Positions 7,516 to 16,802 are shown, numbered from the stretch's first letter. The stretch is 32,104 bases of DNA from a bacterium (GCA_021823625.1 JAKANS010000059.1:1-32104), one strand, 5' to 3'. A program made the numbers and translations. Notes: generated by a model not told the origin, from the letters alone.

Positions 7516-7624
7516 GTTGCGCCGTTGAACCGCGACGCTCCCAACGAGGGAAACAAAAACCCTCGCAGCCTGCGCCAATGCCAGCGTCTTCAAGGTTATG
7601 GATGGAGCTTCGGTCGCGGCGCCG

Positions 7625-8359
7625 TCAGAGGTGGCGGATGCGGGACTTGTACTTTTGCAGGAGGCGGTCGTTGTGGTCGTCGCCGCTGGTGTTGCTGCTG
7701 ATGTACATCTCGGGCGCGACGCCGCGCGCCAGCGCGTGCTCGACCGCTTGCACCTGGATGAGCTGGATCATCAGCAGGCCGATCATCGAGGAGGTGGAAC
7801 CGATCGCGCCGGGCATCCCCGGCAATTGCAGCCACGCGTCGCCGTTGGGACCGCAGTTGTCGAGCACGACCTCCGCCACGTCGGCGAGCTTCTTGCCTGA
7901 AGGATGCCGCGACGGCCAGGCGTCGCTTTGGGCGCGGTTGAGGATCGCGGCCACGCGTAGGCCGCGTTCGCGGCCGGCCAGCGCCATCTCGATCGGCACC
8001 GCGTTGCGGCCGGAGTTCGACACCACGATCAACACGTCGCCCGCCACCACCGGGTACTGCGCGATGAGCTTTGCGGCGAAGCCGGCCTCGCGCTCCGTGT
8101 AGGTGGCTTCGATGGCGTTTTCGTGAAGCATGATCCGCGGGTCGAGCATCGGCACGGCGTGAGCCAGGCCGCCGGCGCGGTAAAAGATTTCCTCCGCGAC
8201 CAGGTGGGAATGGCCAGTGCCGAACACGTAAAGCCAGCCGTCGCGGGCCAGCGCTTCGCCCAGCCAGCCAGCCACGGTGGCCAGGGCGTCCCACTGCGTT
8301 GCGCGCACGTGTGCCAGCGTCTGCTGCGCGATTTCGAAGAAGCGTTCCATCGCATTCAT
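7625..8359 (-). CDS. SIS-domain phosphosugar-binding protein
   Basis: 244 residues. FGTGHSHLVAEEIFYRAGG near residue 45 and VVSNSGRNAVPIEMAL near residue 115 are the two phosphosugar-binding loops of a SIS domain; the overall sequence resembles the UPF0309/sugar isomerase group. Members bind phosphorylated aminosugars or act as isomerases or regulators, but the substrate cannot be read from the sequence. Its start is only 6 nt after the stop of the DAHP synthase gene on the same strand, so the two are probably cotranscribed. It ends convergent to the sigma-factor gene. Confidence 0.8.
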   Translation of the reverse strand: MNAMERFFEIAQQTLAHVRATQWDALATVAGWLGEALARDGWLYVFGTGHSHLVAEEIFYRAGGLAHAVPMLDPRIMLHENAIEATYTEREAGFAAKLIAQYPVVAGDVLIVVSNSGRNAVPIEMALAGRERGLRVAAILNRAQSDAWPSRHPSGKKLADVAEVVLDNCGPNGDAWLQLPGMPGAIGSTSSMIGLLMIQLIQVQAVEHALARGVAPEMYISSNTSGDDHNDRLLQKYKSRIRHL

Positions 8360-8365
8360 GGCGGG

Positions 8366-9802
8366 TCAGGCTTTGGCGGCGGGAGCACCTGCGGAGTCGT
8401 GGCGCGCCACGGCGCGCTTGCCGTTTTGCATCCGCTCGGCGATGGCGAAGGCGATCTCCATCGCCTGCTCGTAATTGAGCCGGGGGTCGCAACGCGTCTG
8501 GTAGGCGGTGTCGAGGTCGGCTTCCTGCACGCCGCTGGCGCCGCCCACGCATTCGGTGACGTTCTCGGCCGTGAGTTCGAAGTGCATCCCCGCGAGCCAC
8601 GAGCCGAGCGATTCGTGCACGTCGATCGAGTCGAGAAGTTCGCTCAGGATCGCGTCCACGTGCCGGGTCTTGCGACCGCTCTTGGTGCTGACGGTGTTGC
8701 CGTGCATGGGGTCGCACATCCAGGCCGGTTTGTGGCCGGAGGCCGCCACGGCGCTCACCAGGCCGGGCAGGACTTCACGCACACGCCTGGCGCCCAGGCG
8801 GGCGATCACCACCAGGTCGCCCGGCTCGCGCCCGGCGTCCAGGACATCCAGCAACCGGAGCAACTGCTCGGGCGTCGTCGTGGGGCCAATCTTCACGCCG
8901 ACGGGATTGCGGATGCCGCGGAAGTACTCGACGTGGGCGCCGTCGAACGCGCGGGTGCGCTCGCCAATCCACGGCAGGTGACAGCCCAGGTTGTACCACC
9001 AGCCCGGCCGGCGCGGCACCTGGCGTGTCAAGGCGCTTTCGTAGTGGAGGCTCAAGCCTTCGTGGCTGGTGTAGAACTCGCTGTGCGTGAGCTGGTCCAT
9101 CTTCTGGCTGGTCAGGACCTCCATCAGTTCGATCGCGTTCGCGACAAACGCCACCCGGCGCTGGTAGTCATCGCGCGCGGTCGCGGACAAGCCTCTTTTG
9201 CCCAGGAAATTCAAGTCCCAGTACTCCGGATGGTGCAGATCGGCGAACCCGCCTTCGACGAGCGCGCGAATGAAGTTCAACGTCAACGCCGCGTGCTGGT
9301 AGGCGGACACCAGCCGCTCCGGATCGGGGCGGCGCGCCGCCGGCGTGAAGTCGTCCGCGTTGATCAGGTCGCCGAAATACGACGGCAGCGTGACGCCGGC
9401 GCGCGTTTCGGACGGACTGGAGCGCGGCTTGGCGTACTGGCCGGCAAAGCGGCCCACGCGGATGATCGGCCGCTTGAGGCCGTCCGTGAGCACCAGGCTC
9501 ATTTGGAGCAAAATCTTCAGCTTGCTGGTGATGACGTCCGGGTGGCACTCGGCAAACACCTCGGCGCAGTCGCCGCCTTGCAGGATGAATTGCCGGCCGG
9601 CCGCGGCCTCGGCGATGCGCCCGCGCAACCGCTCGATCTCCCAACTGGTCACCAGCGGCGGATACGCGCTGATGCGCGCGATGGCTTGCTGCAAGGCCGC
9701 CGGATCGGCGTAAGCCACGGCCTGTTGAATGGGCTTTTGCTGCCAACTGGTCGGGGACCAGCCGGCGGTGGGTGGCAATTCTGGACTCGGTTCTTTCGAC
9801 AT
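8366..9802 (-). CDS. Class II 3-deoxy-7-phosphoheptulonate (DAHP) synthase
   Basis: 478 residues, the usual length for the plant-like class II enzyme. Recognisable blocks are SYPPLVTSWEIERLRGRI, FILQGGDCAEVF, GRFAGQYAKPRSS, LSLHYESALTR, WIGERTRAFDGAHVEYFRGIRNPVGVKIGP and WMCDPMHGNT. It condenses phosphoenolpyruvate with erythrose 4-phosphate, the first step of the shikimate pathway, in the cytoplasm. The Cys and Glu/His/Asp metal ligands expected for the family lie in these blocks. The ATG at 9802 gives the expected N-terminus. The downstream SIS gene is 6 nt away. No other shikimate genes are beside it except the EboD-like cyclase 3.7 kb away, which belongs to a different branch of the same fold. 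Confidence 0.93.
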   Translation of the reverse strand: MSKEPSPELPPTAGWSPTSWQQKPIQQAVAYADPAALQQAIARISAYPPLVTSWEIERLRGRIAEAAAGRQFILQGGDCAEVFAECHPDVITSKLKILLQMSLVLTDGLKRPIIRVGRFAGQYAKPRSSPSETRAGVTLPSYFGDLINADDFTPAARRPDPERLVSAYQHAALTLNFIRALVEGGFADLHHPEYWDLNFLGKRGLSATARDDYQRRVAFVANAIELMEVLTSQKMDQLTHSEFYTSHEGLSLHYESALTRQVPRRPGWWYNLGCHLPWIGERTRAFDGAHVEYFRGIRNPVGVKIGPTTTPEQLLRLLDVLDAGREPGDLVVIARLGARRVREVLPGLVSAVAASGHKPAWMCDPMHGNTVSTKSGRKTRHVDAILSELLDSIDVHESLGSWLAGMHFELTAENVTECVGGASGVQEADLDTAYQTRCDPRLNYEQAMEIAFAIAERMQNGKRAVARHDSAGAPAAKA

Positions 9803-9881
9803 CGAAACGTTCTTCTGGCGGAGGGTTACGGTCCGCGCCCACGGATGCTAGCGAAAATTCGCCGCCAGGAAAACGGTGCAT

Positions 9882-11288
9882 TCACGCCGGCGCGGGCACG
9901 AACCCGCCGCCCAGTCGTTGGAGCATGGCGAAGTAGCTCCACAGCGGGCCCACCACGCCTTTCGCGCGCAGGCGCTCGGCCATCTGCACGTAGCTCGACG
10001 GCGGATCATCGACGATCCAGTTGGGCGAGCGGCGGGCGAAGGCGCGCAAGCGGTCGAGCACGCCGGCCTCGGTGAGCGGCGGCGCGAGGTAATAGAACGG
10101 CGGCAACAACGCCTCCACCGCCGGCATCGTTTGCGCGTGCCGGGATCGCTCGAAGAGCGGCGTGCCGGGATACACTCTCATGCCGGCGCGCGCCATGAGC
10201 GTCACGTCCTTCAAACGTTGCGAGTTGGCGAAGGTGGATTCGAGCGTGGCCTCGGTCTCGCCCGGCCCGCCACAGATCAGGAAGTGGCAATAGTCCACGC
10301 CCGCCTGCCGCGCGAATTCACTGGACTCGTAAATGTCGTCGAAGCTCAGGTGCTTGCCGTAGGCCGCGAGCACCTCGTCGCAAAAACTGTCCGAGCCGAA
10401 CTCCACGTGGCTCAACCCGGCGCGGGCCATCGTGCGCAGCAGGCCGGCGCTGAGGCTTTGGGGCCGCAGGAAGCAACACCATTTCATCTGCACGTCCCGG
10501 CGCAGGAGCGCGTCGCAGATGCCCTCGACGTGGCCCGGTGAGGAGTTGAACACCGAGTCCACCAGGAAGACGTACCGCACGCCGCGTCGCTGGAGGGCGG
10601 CCATTTCCTCCGCGACCGCCTCGGCCGGACGCCGGCGGTGCTGCCGGCCTTCGATGAGCGGGTAGGTGCAATAACAACACTTCAACGCGCACCCGCGCTG
10701 GGTCTGGAGATTCAACATCGAACTCCGCCGCAGGTAAAACTCGACCAGTGCGTTCGGGCGCTCCGGCTCGCCGAGTTCGGCGGGCGCCAGCGCGACCTTC
10801 TGCGCGTTGACCTGCACACGCTCCCCGGCGCGCGTCACCAAGCCGGGAAGGGCGGCCGGCTCGCGGCCTTCTTCGAGCGCGGCGAGCAACGCGACAAAAC
10901 TCCGCTCGCCCTCGCCGTGAATGCCGTAATCGGCGCCCGACAAGGCAAGCAACTCCGCCGGAAAAATCGAAAAGCCACTGCCGCCCAAAACCACCGGCGC
11001 GCCCGAGTGCCGGCGCAATTGGGTGACGAGGTCACGCAGTTCGTCGAAGAAGGTCTCGCGCCGCTGGATCAGCGCGTCGTCAACGTTCCGCAGCGAAACG
11101 CCGATCACGTCGGGCCGGAACGCGCTGACGGCGTCGCCGAGCGGTTCGCGGTGCAATTGGAAATCCAGCAGCCGGACCTCGTGGCCGGCCCGGCGCGCGG
11201 CCGCCGCCACGTACGCCGCCCCCAGCGGATACACCGCGTACGGGAACTCATAAACGTTAATGCTGAGGAGCAGGACCCGGCTCGGCAT
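9882..11288 (-). CDS. B12-binding-domain radical SAM protein
   Basis: 468 residues. The N-terminal ~140 residues have the Rossmann-like layout of cobalamin-binding radical SAM proteins (PLGAAYVAAAARRAGHEV, VIGVSLRN, VVLGGSGFSIFP, YGIHGEGERSF). The radical SAM cluster motif CALKCCYC follows at Cys200, Cys204 and Cys207 (CxxxCxxC), with FLVDSVFNSS and FGSDSF later. The C-terminal part has the usual TIM-barrel pattern. Enzymes of this architecture catalyse methylations and other radical rearrangements, including lipid and natural-product modifications; the substrate is unknown. The base-off histidine motif DxHxxG is not evident, as in many members. It lies 79 nt upstream of the DAHP synthase gene on the same strand. 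Confidence 0.88.
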   Translation of the reverse strand: MPSRVLLLSINVYEFPYAVYPLGAAYVAAAARRAGHEVRLLDFQLHREPLGDAVSAFRPDVIGVSLRNVDDALIQRRETFFDELRDLVTQLRRHSGAPVVLGGSGFSIFPAELLALSGADYGIHGEGERSFVALLAALEEGREPAALPGLVTRAGERVQVNAQKVALAPAELGEPERPNALVEFYLRRSSMLNLQTQRGCALKCCYCTYPLIEGRQHRRRPAEAVAEEMAALQRRGVRYVFLVDSVFNSSPGHVEGICDALLRRDVQMKWCCFLRPQSLSAGLLRTMARAGLSHVEFGSDSFCDEVLAAYGKHLSFDDIYESSEFARQAGVDYCHFLICGGPGETEATLESTFANSQRLKDVTLMARAGMRVYPGTPLFERSRHAQTMPAVEALLPPFYYLAPPLTEAGVLDRLRAFARRSPNWIVDDPPSSYVQMAERLRAKGVVGPLWSYFAMLQRLGGGFVPAPA

Positions 11289-11387
11289 GGCGCGGTCATT
11301 GAGCCGCAGCCGGCGGGATTCGCAACCCGAAATCGCCGGATTGGTCCCGCGCGGCGCGAACCTCGAACCGTCGGTGGCCAGCTCGGT

Positions 11388-12269
11388 TCACGGCTGGGCG
11401 GGATGCAGCGTCAGCCGCGCCACCACCGGGAAGTGGTCGCTGGGGTATTGGCCGCCTTGCTCGAAGGTCACGATCTCGGTGCTGGCCACGTCCGCGTCGC
11501 CGCGCAGCAGGATCCAGTCGATCCGTTGGCCGCCGGGCCGCGGGCCGTTGAAATTGTGGAAGCTGTTGACCTCGGCATTGCGCCGTTCCCTGGCAAGGTG
11601 CCAGGTATCCTTGAAGCCACCGTCGTTCACGAGGATGTCATAGGCTTTGTTCGCGCCGGACACCGCGTTGAAATCGCCGACGAGCAAGACCGGCAGTTTC
11701 GTCTTCAGGGCGTCCACCCGCTCGCGGATCAACGTGGCGCCTTTCTCCCGCGCCAACTGGATCGCGTGGTCGAGGTGCGTGTCCCAAAAGTAGAATTCCA
11801 TCCCGCTCTGCCGGTCGCGGAAACGCACCCAGGTCACCATCCGGCGATTTGTGTTGCCCCAGGTGGACGAGCCGATGACGTTCGGCGTGTCGGACAGCCA
11901 GAAGTGGTCGTACTCGAGCGGCTCGAAGCGGTCGCGCCGGTAAAAGATCGCCATGAACTCGCCGCGGCTGCCGCCGTCGCGTCCGGTGCCGATCCAAGCA
12001 TACGTCAGCAAATCGGCGGCCAGGTCTTTGAGTTGTGGGTACAAGCCTTCCTGCGTGCCGAACAGATCGGGGTGGACCGACTCGATGCAAGCCTTCATCA
12101 CCGGCCGGCGCTGCGGCCAGGCGTTTGGTGGCGTCGCGCTGGCGTAACGCAGATTGAAGGTCATCACGGTCAGTTCGGCCGGCGAGGCGACCGGCTTCTC
12201 GCCCGCGCCGTTCGCGTTGAAAGCCATCGCGAGCACCAGGCCACACGCCCACAAAAAGGAAGTTTTCAC
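11388..12269 (-). CDS. Secreted endonuclease/exonuclease/phosphatase (EEP) family protein
   Basis: 293 residues, GTG start. A signal peptide is visible (MKTSFLWACGLVLAMAFNANGA). The EEP fold is shown by LTVMTFNLRY (metal-binding Asn), FGTQEG (metal-binding Glu), WDTHLDH, VLLVGDFNA (catalytic Asp-Phe-Asn) and the final YPSDHFPVVARL (Asp-His). The family hydrolyses phosphodiester or phosphomonoester bonds in nucleic acids, inositol phosphates or sphingomyelin; the export signal argues for an extracellular or periplasmic substrate. Neighbours on the same strand are ~80-100 nt away and functionally unrelated. Confidence 0.88.
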   Translation of the reverse strand: MKTSFLWACGLVLAMAFNANGAGEKPVASPAELTVMTFNLRYASATPPNAWPQRRPVMKACIESVHPDLFGTQEGLYPQLKDLAADLLTYAWIGTGRDGGSRGEFMAIFYRRDRFEPLEYDHFWLSDTPNVIGSSTWGNTNRRMVTWVRFRDRQSGMEFYFWDTHLDHAIQLAREKGATLIRERVDALKTKLPVLLVGDFNAVSGANKAYDILVNDGGFKDTWHLARERRNAEVNSFHNFNGPRPGGQRIDWILLRGDADVASTEIVTFEQGGQYPSDHFPVVARLTLHPAQP

Positions 12270-12347
12270 GCGCCCACTGTGACCCGCCGCGCTTTGACCG
12301 GCAAGCGACCGGTCGCCGAAGGAAGAACCGCGGAGCCGAGGGGAGCC

Positions 12348-13421
12348 TTACTTCGCCGGCAACTTGACGATGAAAGTGCTGCCGGCGCCGGGCTGGCTGG
12401 TGACTTCGATCACGCCGCCGTGCGCGTCCACGATCGCCTTGCAGATCGCCAGACCCAGGCCGGCATGGCCCTGGCGGCGCGACCGCGAGTTGTCCACGCG
12501 ATAGAAGCGCTCGAAAATGTGCGGCCGGTCCGCGTCCGGGATGCCCTCGCCCGTATCGGTGACCATCAGGACGGCGTTGCCGTTCTCGCCGCGCGTGGCC
12601 ACCCGGACTTCTCCGCGGTCGCGGCTGAACTGGATCGCATTGGTCAGCAAGTTCGTGACGACCTGGCCCAGGCGTTCGGCGTCGCCGCAGGCTTCGACGG
12701 CCGGCAGGTCGCTCCGAATCTCGATGTGGCGCTCGGCCGCCAGCGGGCGGACCCATTCCACGCACTCGCGCGCGACGCGCCCCAGGTCGAGGCTTTCCCG
12801 CTTCAGGGTCTCTTCGCCGGCATCGAGCCGCGTGAGTTGGAGGAGCGATTCGGTGAGCTGGCGCATTCGCTGCGCGGCGCGCTGGCAGGCTTCGAGGGCC
12901 TCGCGGTATTCCGGCCCATTGCGCTCGCGGGCCAGTGCCGTCTGCGTCTGCGAGAGGATGACCGTGACCGGCGTGCGCAGTTCGTGCGAGGCGTCCGAGG
13001 TGAACCGGGCCTGGTGTGCGAACGCGGCCTCGAGCCGGGTGAAGGTCGAGTTCAAAACGCCGGCCAGCCGGCCCAACTCGCTGTCGGTATCGGCGGCGTT
13101 GATGCGCTGGGAAAGGTCGCCGGCCGCGATCCGCACAGCGGTGGCGCTGATGTCCTCGATCGGGCGAATGGCGCGACTCGCCAGCCACCAACCACCCGCG
13201 AGGCCGATCACCACTTCGCCCAACTCAAGGCGTGATCCCGCCTGGCTGGCGGACCGGCGGATCAAGGCCCGCAGCCGGGCCAGCAGCTCGACCACATCGA
13301 ACGGTTTGACCAGGTAGTCGTCCGCACCGGTATCCAGGCCGTGCACGCGACCGCGGACGGCATCGCGCGCGGTCAACATCAACACCGGCGTCTTCTTCGT
13401 TTTGCGCACGCGCCGCGGCAT
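12348..13421 (-). CDS. Chimera: partial response-regulator receiver fused to histidine kinase core
   Basis: 357 residues from the ATG at 13421. Residues ~10-72 are the second half of an OmpR-type receiver and linker ([21 protein letters not shown] with the conserved Lys39, [21 protein letters not shown]). The first half with the phospho-accepting Asp is missing, as is the winged-helix output domain. At residue ~73 the sequence passes directly into the second membrane helix of a sensor kinase ([13 protein letters not shown]), then HAMP, HisKA (ASHELRTPV, His146) and HATPase (N box [11 protein letters not shown]1 DTGEGIP, G2 GHAGLGLAI). In normal loci the regulator and kinase are adjacent genes; a deletion appears to have joined them in frame. 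The kinase lacks its sensor domain, so it may be a dead remnant or an altered soluble-side kinase. The open frame upstream of 13421 runs antisense to eboD and is not meaningful. Confidence 0.75.
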   Translation of the reverse strand: MPRRVRKTKKTPVLMLTARDAVRGRVHGLDTGADDYLVKPFDVVELLARLRALIRRSASQAGSRLELGEVVIGLAGGWWLASRAIRPIEDISATAVRIAAGDLSQRINAADTDSELGRLAGVLNSTFTRLEAAFAHQARFTSDASHELRTPVTVILSQTQTALARERNGPEYREALEACQRAAQRMRQLTESLLQLTRLDAGEETLKRESLDLGRVARECVEWVRPLAAERHIEIRSDLPAVEACGDAERLGQVVTNLLTNAIQFSRDRGEVRVATRGENGNAVLMVTDTGEGIPDADRPHIFERFYRVDNSRSRRQGHAGLGLAICKAIVDAHGGVIEVTSQPGAGSTFIVKLPAK

Positions 13422-13499
13422 TTCACAAGCATGATCGCGGCGGTTCGCGAAATCGGTTCGCGCTCGAAACCCTGCCGGCTTTGCCCGCACACTGGGCCG

Positions 13500-14681
13500 A
13501 TGCCGCTGATCGAACGGGTCATCGCTGTCAGCTATCGCCATCGCGTGTACTTCACCCGTGGCGTGTTCGACGCCGCCAATTGCCTGCTTGGCGACCGGCT
13601 GGTCGCACCCAGCCCGGCGCCGCCCGCGAAGGCTTTGGTGACCCTCGACGAAGGCCTGGCGACGGCGATGCCCGCATTGCCGGACCGGATCGTCGCGTGG
13701 TTCGCCGCCCACGCCGACCGGCTGCGGCTGGTCTGCCCGCCGATCCGGGTCGAAGGCGGCGAGCGCGCGAAGCACTCGGCCGTTCACGTCGCCGAAATCC
13801 AGGCCGGCATCGAGCGCCACGAGCTTTGCCGGCACTCTTACGTCATTGCCATCGGCGGCGGCGCGCACCTGGACGTGGTGGGGCTGGCGGCGGCCACGGC
13901 GCATCGCGGCGTGCGCCACGTGCGGATTCCCACCACGACGCTGGCTCAGGCCGACTCGGGCGTGGGCGTGAAGAACGGGATCAACGCGTTCGGGAAAAAG
14001 AACTTCATCGGGGTCTTCGCCCCGCCGTTCGCGGTCATCAACGATTTCGATCTGCTCGCATCCTTGCCGCCGCGGGAGAAGCGGGGCGGTTTCGCCGAGG
14101 CCGTGAAGGTGGCGCTGATCCGCGACGCCGACTTTTTCGACTGGATCGAGGCGCACGCGGAGGCGCTGAGCCGGTTCGAGGCCGCGCCGCTGGAAGAGCT
14201 GATCCGGCGTTGCGCCGAATTGCACGTGAACCACATCGCGACGAGCGGCGACCCGTTCGAGTTTGGCTCGGCCCGGCCGCTCGATTTCGGCCACTGGGCC
14301 GCGCACAAACTGGAACCGCTCTCGGGATATGAACTGCGACACGGCGAGGCGGTCGCCATCGGCATCGCGCTGGACACGGTCTATGCGCGGCGCGCGGGAA
14401 TGATCGAACCCGCCATTGCCGACCGCGTGCTGGCGTTGCTGGAGCGGCTGGGCTTCCGCCTGTTCGCGGAGGAGCTTCATCGCCGCGGGCCGGATGGGCG
14501 GTTGCTGGTCCTGGCCGGGCTGGAGGAATTTCGCGAGCACCTCGGCGGCGAACTCACCGTGACGTTGCTCGCAGGCATTGGCCGGGGCGTGGAGGTGCAC
14601 GAAATGAACGTGCCAGTGGTGGCCGACGCCATCGCCGAACTCGCCTGGCGCGCGCGCCCGGCGTGTGGCGGCGCAGGCTGA
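13500..14681 (+). CDS. eboD: EboD-like 3-dehydroquinate synthase-family sugar phosphate cyclase
   Basis: 393 residues. NAD-binding GGG at 119-121 with the preceding [24 protein letters not shown] (148-160) and the zinc ligands expected for the fold (Glu200 in [13 protein letters not shown], His265 in [10 protein letters not shown], His281 in RHGEAVAIG) identify an active sugar phosphate cyclase. Details such as [14 protein letters not shown] and the following EboF-like gene fit EboD of the ebo clusters rather than AroB. Ebo clusters make a compound or lipid-linked product involved in exporting metabolites to the periplasm (for example scytonemin precursors). The stop is 7 nt before the eboF ATG, so they form an operon. 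The ATG at 13500 is the natural start; it is divergent from the receiver-kinase chimera, 78 nt away. The other ebo genes (A, B, C, E) are not in the window. Confidence 0.82.
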   Translation: MPLIERVIAVSYRHRVYFTRGVFDAANCLLGDRLVAPSPAPPAKALVTLDEGLATAMPALPDRIVAWFAAHADRLRLVCPPIRVEGGERAKHSAVHVAEIQAGIERHELCRHSYVIAIGGGAHLDVVGLAAATAHRGVRHVRIPTTTLAQADSGVGVKNGINAFGKKNFIGVFAPPFAVINDFDLLASLPPREKRGGFAEAVKVALIRDADFFDWIEAHAEALSRFEAAPLEELIRRCAELHVNHIATSGDPFEFGSARPLDFGHWAAHKLEPLSGYELRHGEAVAIGIALDTVYARRAGMIEPAIADRVLALLERLGFRLFAEELHRRGPDGRLLVLAGLEEFREHLGGELTVTLLAGIGRGVEVHEMNVPVVADAIAELAWRARPACGGAG

Positions 14682-14688
14682 ACGCGCC

Positions 14689-16203
14689 ATGAAACGCACC
14701 GCGGTCCTCGACGTGGTCGGCCTGACCGAATCCTTGATCGGTGAGGCGACGCCGCACTTGTACCGGTTCAGGCAGGGCGGCTCGTTCGCCCGCATCGTGC
14801 CGGCGTTCCCGGCCGTCACCTGCACCGCGCAGTCGAATTACCTCACCGGCAAACCGCCGCGCGCGCACGGCATCGTGGGCAACGGCTGGTACAACCGCGA
14901 ACTCGCGGAAGTCCATTTTTGGAAACAATCGAATCGCCTCGTGGCTGCGCCGAAGCTGTGGGAGGAGTTGCGCGCCCGCGAACCAGGCTTCACCTGCGCC
15001 AAGCTTTTTTGGTGGTTCAACATGCACTCGACCGCGGATTACTCGATCACGCCGCGGCCGATGTACCCCGCCGACGGCCGGAAGGTCTTCGACATCTACA
15101 CGCAGCCGGCCGACGTGCGCCATCGCATCCAGCGCGACCTGGGCCCGTTTCCCTTCGCCACGTTCTGGGGACCGGCGGCGGGCGTGCCGTCGCCACAAGG
15201 CGCGCCCGACGCGGCGTCGCGTTGGATTGCTGAATCGGCCAAGTGGATCGAACGGACCTACACGCCCACGCTGAACTTGGTCTATCTGCCGCACCTGGAC
15301 TACAACCTGCAGCGACGGGGAGTCGGGAGGCAGAAGGCAGAAGGCAGAAGGCAGAATTTAGAAGGCAGCGGGCGGAAGGCAGAACTTGGAAAGCCCTTCC
15401 TAGCATCCGGCATCCGGCATCTGGCATCCTCCCTCCTTCCCGATCTCCAGGCCATCGACGCCATCGTCGGCGATCTCATCGCGTTTTTCCGCGGGCGTGA
15501 GGTGCAGGTGGTCATCCTCTCCGAATATGGCATCACCGACGTGGACACGCCGATCCACCTGAACCGGCGGTTCCGCGAGCAAGGCTGGCTGACCCTCCGC
15601 GACGAACTCGGCCGCGAGTTGCTCGATGCCGGTGCGAGCCGCGTCTTGGCCGTCGCGGACCACCAGATCGCGCACATTTACCTGCACGACCACGCGCTCG
15701 TCTCGCAGGTGCGGCGCCTGGTGGAGGCGCAGCCCGGCGTGGCGCGGGTGCTGGGCGAAGCCGAGAAACGCGCGGCGGGCCTTGACCATCCGCGCGCCGG
15801 CGACCTCATCGCCGTGGCCCGCGAGAACGCCTGGTTCACTTACTACTACTGGCTCGACGATGCCGTGGCGCCCGACTTCGCGCGCTGCGTGGACATCCAC
15901 CGCAAACCCGGCTACGACCCGGTCGAGTTGTTCACCGACCCGGCGCTGTCGCCGCTCGCGCTCAAGGCGAAGATCGCGTGGCGCCTGCTCCAAAAGCGGC
16001 TCGGCTTCCGGATGCTCATGGACGTGGTACCGCTCGATGCCACGCTCGTGAAAGGCTCGCACGGCGGCCGGCCGGCAAACGAAGCCGATTGGCCGGTGAT
16101 GATGACTGACCCACCGGAGGCGTTGCCCGCGGGACGGGTCGAGTCCACTGAGGTCTATTGGGCGCTGCGGAGGTTGGTGACCGGCGCGGCAAGTCGGCAG
16201 TAA
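14689..16203 (+). CDS. eboF: EboF-like alkaline-phosphatase-superfamily phosphodiesterase
   Basis: 504 residues. [13 protein letters not shown] starts the fold, [31 protein letters not shown] carries the nucleophile Thr, and [22 protein letters not shown] and [11 protein letters not shown] supply the other metal-binding regions of nucleotide pyrophosphatase/phosphodiesterase-like enzymes. Its place directly behind eboD identifies the EboF type. The ATG at 14689 lies 7 nt after eboD; a GTG eight codons upstream would overlap eboD. Between LDYNLQR and [10 protein letters not shown] there are about 40 extra residues rich in Arg, Gln, Lys and Gly, encoded by a heptamer-repeat element (15318-15440) that did not break the frame. 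The last ~86 codons are present again, diverged, at 16893-17159 beyond a toxin-antitoxin module. Confidence 0.82.
   Translation: MKRTAVLDVVGLTESLIGEATPHLYRFRQGGSFARIVPAFPAVTCTAQSNYLTGKPPRAHGIVGNGWYNRELAEVHFWKQSNRLVAAPKLWEELRAREPGFTCAKLFWWFNMHSTADYSITPRPMYPADGRKVFDIYTQPADVRHRIQRDLGPFPFATFWGPAAGVPSPQGAPDAASRWIAESAKWIERTYTPTLNLVYLPHLDYNLQRRGVGRQKAEGRRQNLEGSGRKAELGKPFLASGIRHLASSLLPDLQAIDAIVGDLIAFFRGREVQVVILSEYGITDVDTPIHLNRRFREQGWLTLRDELGRELLDAGASRVLAVADHQIAHIYLHDHALVSQVRRLVEAQPGVARVLGEAEKRAAGLDHPRAGDLIAVARENAWFTYYYWLDDAVAPDFARCVDIHRKPGYDPVELFTDPALSPLALKAKIAWRLLQKRLGFRMLMDVVPLDATLVKGSHGGRPANEADWPVMMTDPPEALPAGRVESTEVYWALRRLVTGAASRQ
15318..15440 (+). repeat. Heptamer-repeat element inserted in frame in eboF
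   Basis: Two period-7 blocks: several copies of GGCAGAA (15329-15385, with variants such as TTTAGAA and GGCAGCG), then, after GGAAAGCCCTTCCT, a block of CATCCGG/CATCTGG units (about 15412-15430). The two blocks have different units on opposite sides of a short palindrome. The host protein normally passes from LDYNLQR to the DLQAIDAIV helix with a short loop, so this is an insertion into a surface loop. It recalls the short tandem heptamer repeats (STRR) of cyanobacteria in form, not in sequence. Confidence 0.75.
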
Positions 16204-16366
16204 CTGGCTTCGTTCATTGGCCTTTGGCCAGCCAACTCAGACGTGAGCGACCGGTGTCCGCGGATGCGCTCATGACCGGCCTTCTCGGGTTCAGATCTTC
16301 AAGGTGCTCCGGAGCCCACGCGCCGGGCGGCGGTTCGCTCGACGCACTGGTTCGCCGGGTTCCCCA

Positions 16367-16627
16367 TCAGCGATACACGTCCCCACGGTGCCGAATGCGC
16401 TGAACCAACACCAAGAGCCCCCGGTCCTCGATCGTGTACACCCCCCGGTAGTTGCCCACGCGAATCCGGTACGTGTGCTCAGAGCCGACCAACTTTTTCA
16501 CGTGCGGTGGTCTTGGCTCAGCCCCCAACGCCTCAATTGCCGCGATAACCCGCGCCAACACCAGCCGATCCAGCCGCCGCAGGTCGCGCGCCGCAGGCCA
16601 GGTGAACTCAAGCCGGTAGGAGGCCAT
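16367..16627 (-). CDS. RelE/ParE-family toxin
   Basis: 86 residues. YRLEFTWPAARDLRRLD at the start, a central KKLVGSEHTYRIRVGNYRGVYTIED and the C-terminal LVLVQRIRHRGDVYR form the standard RelE fold with its basic catalytic residues and terminal Tyr-Arg. RelE-type toxins cut mRNA in the ribosome. Its start overlaps the end of the antitoxin gene by 20 nt, the usual antitoxin-first order. The module sits between eboF and a diverged copy of the eboF 3' end, both on the opposite strand. Confidence 0.92.
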   Translation of the reverse strand: MASYRLEFTWPAARDLRRLDRLVLARVIAAIEALGAEPRPPHVKKLVGSEHTYRIRVGNYRGVYTIEDRGLLVLVQRIRHRGDVYR

Positions 16628-16802
16628 CCGCTTTCAGCCGCTGCTTAACTTCCTCCAACGATACCCGAGGCTCGTGTCGTCGTTCGGCGATCACGGCCAG
16701 ATCCTGTAGATCCTCCATCAAGGCGTCATATTCCTGAAGCGGGAGGACCACCGCGACCTTCTCGCCGCGGCTATCCGTCAAGAACTGGATGGCTGCACTC
16801 AT
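16608..16802 (-). CDS. Antitoxin of the RelE module (Phd/YefM-like)
   Basis: 64 residues starting at the ATG at 16802 (MSAAIQFLTDSRGEKVAVVLPLQ…). The short N-terminal strand-helix with GEKVAVVLPLQEYDALMEDLQDLAVIAERR resembles Phd/YefM-family and related antitoxins, and an acidic/charged C-terminal tail (RVSLEEVKQRLKADG) is the probable toxin-binding part. The family type is inferred from its size, layout and the adjacent toxin. It overlaps the toxin gene by 20 nt. An upstream in-frame extension to 17018 merely crosses the eboF duplicate and is not credible. Confidence 0.82.
   Translation of the reverse strand: MSAAIQFLTDSRGEKVAVVLPLQEYDALMEDLQDLAVIAERRHEPRVSLEEVKQRLKADGLLPA

Noticed and set aside
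7512..8102. Plus-strand frame of 196 codons after the sigma-factor gene
   Set aside because: Antisense to the SIS-domain gene, without motifs.
8123..10075. 650-codon open frame on the plus strand
   Set aside because: Antisense to the SIS and DAHP synthase genes, both of which have clear family motifs; no motif in the shadow.
10638..13235. 865-codon open frame on the plus strand
   Set aside because: It is antisense to the radical SAM, EEP and kinase genes, is Arg/Gly/Ala-rich and shows no motifs; a high-GC shadow frame.
13422..14825. N-terminal extension of the kinase chimera to an 825-codon frame
   Set aside because: The upstream 468 codons run antisense to eboD, whose motifs are unmistakable; only the part after 13421 reads as receiver and kinase.
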